Both the position numbers and the translations under genes were made by a program. A stretch of 64,000 bases of DNA from Paenibacillus taichungensis (GTDB lineage Bacteria > Bacillota > Bacilli > Paenibacillales > Paenibacillaceae), in contig NZ_JABMCC010000104.1 of NCBI RefSeq assembly GCF_013359905.1, forward strand, positions 248,001 through 312,000. The letters run 5' to 3'. This document shows, piece after piece, positions 56,187-64,000 of the stretch (positions are counted from its first letter, which is position 1; each line of letters begins with the position of its first letter). The notes under the pieces were generated by a model, which did no database searches, was not told the origin of the DNA, and was given only the letters and a program-made list of their open reading frames with translations.

Positions 56187-56705
56187 ATGAAAAGAACCGG
56201 AATGAAGAGATCTCTGGACCGCCTTGGACGAATTGTCCTTCCCAAAGAAATGCGGGATACGATGGAAATCCATATCGGCGATCCGCTCGAGTTTTTCATT
56301 GAAGGGAAAGAGTTGATTTTGAGAAAGTATAAATCAACATTGTGTGTGTTTTGCGGTGATGTGGATACGGAAATGTATTTCAAAGAGCAATTCATCTGCC
56401 GGACTTGTGCAATTCAATTAAAACACCCGGATGACACTCCCGATTGGTTCGTTCCTCAGAACAAACAGGCTCCTGCACCCGTGGAGCGTCCTGCTACCGA
56501 ATCCGCCACAGTCTCGTCTCCCACTTGGGTAGAAGGGGCTACAGCTGCCAACCAAGAGTATCCGGACCTGCGGCCGAAGACGGCACGCATGCTGCAACAG
56601 ATGAAGGAAATTGTTGAACAGAATCCCGGTTTGGCTCAACAGCAAATTGCGGAAAAGCTTGGCATTAGCCAAGGACGCGTCTCCCAACTTAAAAAACTAC
56701 TATAA
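56187..56705 (+). CDS. AbrB-type regulator with zinc ribbon and C-terminal helix-turn-helix
   Basis: A 172-residue three-part protein. Residues ~5-50 are an AbrB/SpoVT swapped-hairpin domain (RSLDRLGRIVLPKEMRDTME, IGDPLEFFIEGKELILRKY). Residues ~53-75 have a CxxC...CxxC pair (CVFCG...CRTC) suggesting a zinc ribbon. After a Pro/Ala linker, residues ~128-172 form a helix-turn-helix (LAQQQIAEKLGISQGRVSQL). GGGGGAG lies 5 bp before the ATG. The AbrB domain alone is a transition-state regulator in Bacillus; the added modules suggest a second DNA or RNA contact. Targets are unknown. Confidence 0.85.
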   Translation: MKRTGMKRSLDRLGRIVLPKEMRDTMEIHIGDPLEFFIEGKELILRKYKSTLCVFCGDVDTEMYFKEQFICRTCAIQLKHPDDTPDWFVPQNKQAPAPVERPATESATVSSPTWVEGATAANQEYPDLRPKTARMLQQMKEIVEQNPGLAQQQIAEKLGISQGRVSQLKKLL

Positions 56706-56764
56706 TAGGAATTTATTCGATTATTTATAATCAGGAGACCTTCCGTTTCAAGAAGTCCCGTTGC

Positions 56765-56802
56765 AAGAGAACCCTTTGAACTCCGTGGGTTCTTCTTTTT
56801 TT
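56765..56802 (+). terminator. Terminator after AbrB-type gene
   Basis: AGAACCC and GGGTTCT pair with flanking AAG/CTT, followed by a long T-run. Confidence 0.75.
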
Positions 56803-56815
56803 TGAGATAAACCAC

Positions 56816-56857
56816 AAAAAAGACGACTACCGCTTAATCACAGTGGTCATCTTTTTC
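56816..56857 (-). terminator. Terminator after doxX-type gene
   Basis: AAAAAGACGACTACC-type arm pairs with GTGGTCATCTTTTT (one mismatch, one wobble); T-run on the minus strand. Confidence 0.65.
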
Positions 56858-56884
56858 AATATTCTTAACTCCAGCGTTTAACTC

Positions 56885-57271
56885 TTAGACCTGCACGAGA
56901 TCCATATCCATTTCTTCTGCTTCCAATTTACGCATCCCCATAATAAGAACGATAATGTTGGCAACCAGCAACACCGCCGGGAAAGGAACAGCTGCGTATT
57001 GTCCGTAAATTAGATGACTCCCCACAGCCCCAATCAGAATGAACGTCAATACTCCTGAAGCCAGAATACGAGTACGAGGAATCAACAGACCTACCGCACT
57101 GAGCAGCTCTACTACCCCAATGAGATACATCGTCCATGTAGGATAGGAGAACCCTTCGAAAGTCTGTACCATCATCTCTGCTCCACTAACCTTGTTAAAA
57201 CCTGCCATTACAAACATACCTGCAAGCACAACCAACACAATATATCCTAAAATTCTTATGCCTTTGTTCAT
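56885..57271 (-). CDS. DoxX-family membrane protein
   Basis: A 128-residue protein with four helices and the DoxX pattern MAGFNKVSGAEMMVQTFEGF, VVELLSAVGLLIPRTRILAS and IYGQYAAVPFPAVLL. DoxX-like proteins are linked to thiol or quinone redox, but their reaction here is unknown. AGGAGG precedes the ATG by 8 bp. It is divergent from an HxlR regulator, the usual partner for redox-responsive DoxX genes. Confidence 0.88.
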   Translation of the reverse strand: MNKGIRILGYIVLVVLAGMFVMAGFNKVSGAEMMVQTFEGFSYPTWTMYLIGVVELLSAVGLLIPRTRILASGVLTFILIGAVGSHLIYGQYAAVPFPAVLLVANIIVLIMGMRKLEAEEMDMDLVQV

Positions 57272-57644
57272 ATGTATAATCCTCCTGAAAATGAATGTCC
57301 ATATTCATCTGTTGTATAAAAAGCAATCTATGTAAAAGTTACAACGTAACTCTATTTTTAAAATGGGCAGTTTGTACTGCAAAATTGGTATGTGCTGATA
57401 TTATACATATTAATAATCATTAACTTACTTTTATGAAGTGAGTATATAATAATAACATTATTTATTCAAGTAATTTTTTGACGAATAGTGTATAATACAT
57501 ACAAAAGGTATGTTACAGTACATTTTGTAGTAACATGTTTGACTTCATTGTCCCTTACTTTGGTCAGAGCGGCAGAAAGCCACGCACTTTTATATATACG
57601 AATATACGAAGAAATCCATCAATACTTGAATCGAGGTGAACACG
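57272..57644. other. Divergent control region of doxX-type and hxlR-type genes
   Basis: 373 bp, strongly AT-rich, without a gene. It includes a TATAAT box near 57491 on the plus strand and a palindrome at 57510-57536. A frame from 57488 overlapping the HxlR start has no ribosome-binding site and is not a gene. Confidence 0.5.
57510..57536. promoter_or_regulatory. Candidate HxlR operator
   Basis: ATGTTAC and GTAACAT form a 7-13-7 inverted repeat, just downstream of the TATAAT box. Confidence 0.4.
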
Positions 57645-57983
57645 TTGAAGCTGAGAAAAGTAAAATCACCAAGTCCCTGTCTCATTACTCAGGCCATGGA
57701 TATCATCGGTAAGAAATGGGTACTGCTCATCATGTACCAACTGTTATCCGGACCCAAACGATTCACAGAGCTGGAAGCAGAAATGGCGATTAGCGGTCGG
57801 TTATTGTCCGAACGTCTGAAGGAGATGGAAATGGAAGGTATCGTAACCCGGCATATGTATCCTGAAATTCCTCCCCGCGTTGAGTATGAATTGACGCCCA
57901 AAGGCAGAGCCATCGAACCCGTCATCAATCAGATTTACAACTGGTCCTCAGACTGGTTGAAACAGCAGCAGTCTACTAAGTAG
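57645..57983 (+). CDS. HxlR-family regulator
   Basis: A 112-residue winged-helix regulator. The domain is DIIGKKWVLLIMYQLLSGPK, then RFTELEAEMAISGRLLSERL, KEMEMEGIVTRHMYPEIPPR and VEYELTPKGRAIEPVI. Cys13 in SPCLITQ sits where redox-sensing HxlR proteins carry their reactive cysteine. A TTG start at 57645 with GAGGTGA 6 bp ahead is preferred to GTG 57636, which lies inside that site. It should control itself and the divergent DoxX gene. Confidence 0.88.
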   Translation: MKLRKVKSPSPCLITQAMDIIGKKWVLLIMYQLLSGPKRFTELEAEMAISGRLLSERLKEMEMEGIVTRHMYPEIPPRVEYELTPKGRAIEPVINQIYNWSSDWLKQQQSTK

Positions 57984-58008
57984 CCAGATTCTGATTCATG
58001 TACAACAC

Positions 58009-58063
58009 AAAGACGCCTGAATTGAACTGATCTTTGGATCAGTCCAGATTCAGGCGTCTTTTT
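58009..58063. terminator. Strong terminator between HxlR and oxidoreductase genes
   Basis: AAAGACGCCTGAAT pairs with ATTCAGGCGTCTTT, and an inner ACTGATC/GATCAGT stem extends it. T-run on the plus side, A-run on the other. Confidence 0.88.
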
Positions 58064-58100
58064 AACGCGTTTATATTTCTTGTTTAAGTTATAAAAAGGA

Positions 58101-59105
58101 TTAATGCGAGAGGTGTTTGGATGGCTGAAGCTGTACCGGTAATCCCGAATCTGCCGAAACCAACGCCGCCGTTGTAATTTCCTGTGTACGGCAGGCATCC
58201 GCATAATCGGACAATATCCGTGAACGATCTCCCGTACGAAGGGCGTGAATGAACGCTTCATTTTCCCGCTCATAAGGGTTATGCCCTGCGGGAATCTCCA
58301 GACCTGCCATCGCATGAGGGGCAGCACTTGGCAGAAGAAGACGTTCAGGTGTCCAGTCCCATAATCCGGCATCCGTGTAGAACTGGAGCCCTGCGCCGCC
58401 TTCACCATCTGGCAGCAGGCAAGTGTTGGCAATGCTCGCGATTGCCCCACTTTCTAGCTTAAGTGTTACATTCGCCACATCAGCTACCGTGACATGCTCA
58501 TGCTTTTCATGCATACTGCGTTGGGCCGCTACAGCGTATACCTCTGTCACTTCACCAGCACAATACCGCAGCAAATCCACGATATGGGTCGTCTGTTCCA
58601 CAAACTGTCCCCCGGAGCCTTCCTGGCGACGCCACCAAGCGACTCCCGGCATTCCGCCCATCCAGCGTCCAAGCGCCATGCCGACGGTCTGCTCTTTCAT
58701 CGCTTCTTTCAGTACCTGTGCAGCCTCCTGATAACGGAAATGATAACCTACCGATGTCAACAATCCGGATTTCTGTACCTGATCCAACACCTGACGAGGA
58801 ATATCCATGCCTGTACTCAGCGGTTTTTCCACCAGGAACGGGATACCCCGTCGAATCAATTCAGCTTCAATCGATCCATGAGACATCGGAGGAATACAGA
58901 TATAGACTGCGTCCAGCTTTTCACCATCCAGCATATGTTCAAGTTCACCGTAGCCAACAGCATCATAGACGGAAGCCATAGCCTCTGCCTTCTCCAACGT
59001 TGTTCCGCAGACAGCTGCTACACGAACACCTTCCATTCGTGCCAGAATATCTGCATGTACCTTGCTGAACCAACCTGTTCCAATGATTCCGATCTGTAAA
59101 GTCAT
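58101..59105 (-). CDS. Gfo/Idh/MocA-family oxidoreductase
   Basis: A 334-residue NAD(P)-dependent dehydrogenase. The Rossmann fold begins QIGIIGTGWFSKVHADILAR (GxGxxG variant), then VYICIPPMSHGSIEAELI and the catalytic EKPLS. The C-terminal beta-sheet domain has GGQFVEQTTHIVDLLRYCAG. It oxidises a sugar, inositol or related polyol; the substrate is not visible. It lies upstream of a strong terminator and downstream of glpD but with a 68-bp gap; whether it is part of the glp transcript is unclear. Confidence 0.88.
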   Translation of the reverse strand: MTLQIGIIGTGWFSKVHADILARMEGVRVAAVCGTTLEKAEAMASVYDAVGYGELEHMLDGEKLDAVYICIPPMSHGSIEAELIRRGIPFLVEKPLSTGMDIPRQVLDQVQKSGLLTSVGYHFRYQEAAQVLKEAMKEQTVGMALGRWMGGMPGVAWWRRQEGSGGQFVEQTTHIVDLLRYCAGEVTEVYAVAAQRSMHEKHEHVTVADVANVTLKLESGAIASIANTCLLPDGEGGAGLQFYTDAGLWDWTPERLLLPSAAPHAMAGLEIPAGHNPYERENEAFIHALRTGDRSRILSDYADACRTQEITTAALVSADSGLPVQLQPSKHLSH

Positions 59106-59173
59106 AGATGTAAACCCCTCTCCTTGTTACACGCTTACATGTTCCATTCGACCCCCAGATGCGAAATCCTGCA

Positions 59174-60832
59174 TTACATTTTACCCGATGCTTCCAAGAG
59201 CAACTGATCCAGTTCATTCGCAAACCGTATCGCTTGTTCCTCCCGCCAATCCAGGTGTTCAGCCATATACTGAATAACCACTGCCTTATACTGGCGGACT
59301 TCATCAATGCGGAAAAACAGGTCTCCGGTGCGTCTCACAAAAAAGTCTGCCGGTGTCACAGCCATCTCTTCGTCAATGGAATAACGCAGCATTAGCAGCA
59401 GCTCCTGTGACATACCATGCAGGTCGGCCTTTGTCCGCGGATCAGGCATCCGCTCGTACAGTGCGTCCACATTGGAACCATACACTCTGGCTAATCGTTC
59501 CGCAGTAGATCTGTCGAGTCCAAGTGCTACTCCATCCTTAATCTTGCGTTCAGCATACGCACCAAATGCGGCGGAACCGCCAACATGGCCTCCAGAAATC
59601 GGCATCTTTTTCGTAATACATGGTCCAGCCGATCTCCCCGTCTCCTGCTCCAATTGGCGAGCAGTCAGATCAACAACCATCTCTGCCATCTTGCGGTACC
59701 CGGTTAATTTACCCCCGGCAATCGTGATCAACCCCGAAGGGGCTACCCACACTTCATCCTTGCGCGAAATTTCGGAAGGCCCTTTACCCTCCTCATGGAT
59801 CAAGGGACGTACTCCAGCCCAACCGGACTCCACGTCCTCAGCTCGAATCCGAACGTCCGGGAACATGCCGTTGACGGCATCGATGACATAATCCCGGTCT
59901 GCCTCAGAGATTAACGGATGTGCGGGATCATCTTCGAAGACGGTATCCGTGGTTCCCACATAGGTTTTCCCATCCCGCGGGACAGCAAAGACCATTCGTC
60001 CATCCGGTGTATCAAAATATACAGCCTGCCTTAACGGGAAACGCGTACCGTCGAATACCAAATGAATACCTTTCGTCATCTGCAACGTTTTGCCTTGGCG
60101 GGACCCATCGATCTTGCGCAGCTCATCCACCCATGGACCGGAAGCATTAATCACCTTGGTTGCCCGCAAATCATAAGATTGACCGCTGATCTGGTCCACA
60201 GCCTGAATTCCGGTAATGACCCCATTCTCCTTCAGGAATGCTGCTGCCTTCACATAGTTCACTGCCTGTGCGCCGCGCCGCACCGCTTCCTTCATCACTT
60301 CAATGGTAAGCCGTGCATCGTCCGTTCGGTATTCCACATAACGTCCACCACCCAGCAGTCCTTCCTTCCGCAGCAAAGGCTCACTGTCTGAGACGGCACC
60401 GGCATTTAACATTTGGCGTCGTTCACTACGCTTCACTCCGGCAAGCCGGTCGTACACCATCAGACCAATGGATGTGCTGAAGCGGCCAAAGGTACCCGCC
60501 GTATAGATGGGGAGAAGCATCGGTTCGGGTGTCGTCACATGTGGCCCATTCTCGTACACCACCGCTCGCTCCCGTCCCACCTCAGCCACCATTTTCACTT
60601 CAAACTGCTTCAGATACCGTAGACCGCCATGCACCAGTTTGGTCGAACGACTGGATGTGCCTGCCGCAAAATCCTGCATTTCCACCAGTGCTGTCTTCAA
60701 TCCGCGGGAAGCTGCATCCAGCGCAATCCCGGCTCCTGTGATTCCCCCACCAATAATCAATATGTCAAAATGTGCATTCGCCATCCGATCCAGATATTCG
60801 GTTCGTTTTTCCGCTGAGAACGATGTTGTCAT
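59174..60832 (-). CDS. glpD: Aerobic glycerol-3-phosphate dehydrogenase
   Basis: A 552-residue FAD-dependent enzyme that oxidises glycerol-3-phosphate to dihydroxyacetone phosphate, passing electrons to menaquinone at the membrane. The FAD-binding start is FDILIIGGGITGAGIALDAA (GxGxxG) and TSSRSTKLVHGGLRYLKQFE; then GVRPLIHEEGK and SRKDEVWVAPSGLITIAGGK and a C-terminal helical domain. Start at 60832 follows GGGAGG by 7 bp. The leader contains a terminator hairpin that suits control by GlpP. Last enzyme of the glp cluster. Confidence 0.95.
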   Translation of the reverse strand: MTTSFSAEKRTEYLDRMANAHFDILIIGGGITGAGIALDAASRGLKTALVEMQDFAAGTSSRSTKLVHGGLRYLKQFEVKMVAEVGRERAVVYENGPHVTTPEPMLLPIYTAGTFGRFSTSIGLMVYDRLAGVKRSERRQMLNAGAVSDSEPLLRKEGLLGGGRYVEYRTDDARLTIEVMKEAVRRGAQAVNYVKAAAFLKENGVITGIQAVDQISGQSYDLRATKVINASGPWVDELRKIDGSRQGKTLQMTKGIHLVFDGTRFPLRQAVYFDTPDGRMVFAVPRDGKTYVGTTDTVFEDDPAHPLISEADRDYVIDAVNGMFPDVRIRAEDVESGWAGVRPLIHEEGKGPSEISRKDEVWVAPSGLITIAGGKLTGYRKMAEMVVDLTARQLEQETGRSAGPCITKKMPISGGHVGGSAAFGAYAERKIKDGVALGLDRSTAERLARVYGSNVDALYERMPDPRTKADLHGMSQELLLMLRYSIDEEMAVTPADFFVRRTGDLFFRIDEVRQYKAVVIQYMAEHLDWREEQAIRFANELDQLLLEASGKM

Positions 60833-60877
60833 CCCGATTCCTCCCATTGATTACCTTTGTTTTACCCACAAAAGCAC

Positions 60878-60929
60878 AAAAAAAAGACCACGTCATTCGC
60901 TTCAGCAATTGCTGAGCGGTACGTGGTCT
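60878..60929 (-). terminator. Leader terminator of glpD, probable GlpP target
   Basis: On the minus strand AGACCACGT pairs with ACGTGGTCT around an inner GCTCAGCAATTGCTGAAGC stem, followed by a run of eight T. It lies 45 bp before the glpD start, inside the leader. In Bacillus, GlpP with glycerol-3-phosphate prevents termination at such a site. Confidence 0.75.
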
Positions 60930-61225
60930 CTCCCGATCTCCAGACATCATTTTTTTAACTTGTGACTTAATCCTATCACACATTTAAGGCGGCGTGAAGG
61001 CCTGAAATGACACATTATTCAAAAAAATTTCAAAAAGTTGTTCTGCCTGCGGATGGAATTTCAAACTGATCCACTAATCATTTATTTTTCCTTATAGTGG
61101 GTATATGTTTTCTCTTCTCCAGGAAAATAAACCCTGTAAGTTATGCATCATTTTCCACCAATAAATATCATTTATTGTAGAACTTTATCGAGAAAGTACA
61201 AATGCCCATTTGAAATATAATCCAC
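60930..61225. other. glpK-glpD intergenic region
   Basis: 296 bp without a gene, part of a 393-bp gap between glpK and glpD. An AT-rich perfect 8-3-8 inverted repeat CAATAAATATCATTTATTG lies at 61159-61177, downstream of glpK. I see no classical glpK terminator with a T-run and no clear glpD promoter, so glpD may be read from glpK or from a weak promoter. Confidence 0.4.
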
Positions 61226-63315
<2,090 letters not shown>

Positions 63316-63443
63316 CTTCGTTCCTCCCGCATAAATCAGATGCCTATATTGTATAGTTCGTATGGTATGAACGGCAAGCAAAGTCAGGACCGTCAGATTA
63401 ATTCTTGGCGTGAGACGACGGGGCCATTCTATTTCCTAAACTC

Positions 63444-63491
63444 AAAAAAGCTGTTCATGTTTACCCCAGAAGGAGCATACACAAACAGCTT
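63444..63491 (-). terminator. Hairpin terminator upstream of glpP, possible GlpP target
   Basis: On the minus strand AAGCTGTTTGTGTATG pairs with CATGAACAGCTT around a 16-base loop, then a T-run. It lies about 130 bp before the glpP start and downstream of a predicted promoter, so it may be a leader attenuator; it could also be the ribA terminator. Confidence 0.6.
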
Positions 63492-63510
63492 AAATTGTCC
63501 TGTCTATTGG

Positions 63511-63538
63511 ACAGTATGGCAAACAGGCGTTATGCCAA
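63511..63538 (-). promoter_or_regulatory. Candidate glpP-glpK promoter
   Basis: On the minus strand TTGGCA and TACTGT separated by 16 bp, placed between the ribA stop and the hairpin. Confidence 0.4.
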
Positions 63539-63577
63539 AATCATATTGAACGATCGATCGGGATCGGGATCAACCTT

Positions 63578-64000
63578 TTAGGCTTGGGCGTGTGGAAGCA
63601 AGGTCTCTTCACCAGCCCATGCATCATTTTCTGCCAAGTGACCGGAACGGCTCACTTTGGTCTGCAAATATTTTTCGTTAAAGGACGAACGATCTCCCCA
63701 CAGTGGCACACGTCCACCCACATTCAGTCCCGCTTCCTGCAAAGCAGCGAGCTTGCGTGGATTGTTGGTGATCAATGTTACGGGAGCTGTACGAAGTGCC
63801 CGCAATACGGCAATGGCATCATCATAATTACGAGCATCGTCTGTAAATCCAAGCTGCAGGTTAGCATCAACGGTATCCAGACCTTCCTCTTGCAACAGGT
63901 ATGCCATCGCTTTGCTGAACAGACCGATGCCACGGCCCTCATGGTTTGCCAGATAGAAGAGTGCGCCTGCTCCATGGGCGGCAATCATTTTCATCGATTG
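63578..64000 (-). CDS. ribA: GTP cyclohydrolase II, C-terminal part (cut by window edge)
   Basis: An open frame from the right edge, about 140 residues, ending at 63578. It has the GTP cyclohydrolase II features YLANHEGRGIGL (usual form YLRQEGRGIGL), ANLQLGFTDDARNYDDAI, TLITNNPRKLAALQEAGL and NEKYLQTKVSRSGH. The enzyme converts GTP to the first riboflavin precursor. The zinc cysteines are upstream, beyond the window. NH in place of RQ before EGRGIGL is noted; related GCH II proteins with xHEGRGIGL exist, so it may be a standalone RibA rather than a RibBA fusion, which cannot be decided here. Confidence 0.9.
   Translation of the reverse strand, partial: QSMKMIAAHGAGALFYLANHEGRGIGLFSKAMAYLLQEEGLDTVDANLQLGFTDDARNYDDAIAVLRALRTAPVTLITNNPRKLAALQEAGLNVGGRVPLWGDRSSFNEKYLQTKVSRSGHLAENDAWAGEETLLPHAQA

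Noticed and set aside
57488..57712. 74-residue frame overlapping the HxlR start
   Set aside because: No ribosome-binding site; overlaps the well-supported regulator in another frame.
61159..61177. glpK terminator
   Set aside because: The 8-3-8 palindrome is almost entirely A/T and is not followed by a T-run on the minus strand.

Overview
The window looks like a chromosomal segment of a Paenibacillus-type firmicute (mid-GC, strong GGAGG-type ribosome-binding sites, some GTG/TTG starts). This rests on the gene families: LplB/YtcP-like sugar ABC transporters, a YesM/YesN-type two-component system, an LtaS-like sulfatase, GlpP antitermination, a divergent cidAB/LysR pair and Efe iron uptake. I see no tRNA, rRNA, insertion sequence, prophage or CRISPR array. 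Almost all the sequence is explained by about 50 genes, most bounded by clear hairpin terminators.

Layout. 1-8.2 kb: a leftward fructan/sucrose locus (two permeases, binding lipoprotein, GH32 enzyme, ROK fructokinase, secreted levanase-like protein cut by the left edge) with a divergent LacI regulator. 8.3-12.5 kb: efeO-efeB-efeU under a perfect Fur box. 12.7-16.7 kb: a zinc-ribbon Yip1-like protein, a Met/His-rich DUF3105 membrane protein with a duplicated operator, and a chemoreceptor with a SigD-like promoter. 16.8-28.1 kb: nucleoside hydrolase, MMPL exporter with divergent TetR and a GNAT acetyltransferase, a lipoprotein serpin, a DUF697-like protein, and a MarR-controlled heterodimeric ABC exporter. 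28.3-38.5 kb: uxaC, a metallo-beta-lactamase-fold protein, a small orphan, an inverted-repeat element, a cytoplasmic alpha-amylase, a nuclease-helicase fusion, an HmoB-like protein and an LtaS-like protein.

38.8-53.8 kb is the most unusual part: a GH63-like glycosidase, a YesMN-type two-component system, and then a tight operon of sugar ABC transporter (3 genes), GH2 beta-galactosidase, SDR dehydrogenase and a divergent pair of glycine-decarboxylase P-protein paralogues (GcvPA-like and GcvPB-like). No GcvH, GcvT or lipoamide dehydrogenase is present. This suggests uptake and cleavage of a beta-glycoside whose aglycone or sugar is then oxidised and processed by a PLP enzyme. It is my main candidate for an undescribed system.

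54-64 kb: LysR/cidAB, an AbrB-type regulator with an added zinc ribbon and HTH, DoxX with divergent HxlR, a Gfo/Idh/MocA oxidoreductase, then glpP-glpK-glpD transcribed leftward with hairpin terminators in the leaders of glpP and glpD that fit GlpP-controlled antitermination, and the C-terminal part of ribA at the right edge. Start codons were moved inward from the longest reading frame where a ribosome-binding site or a family N-terminus demanded it. Family assignments are from recognition of motifs, not from database searches.
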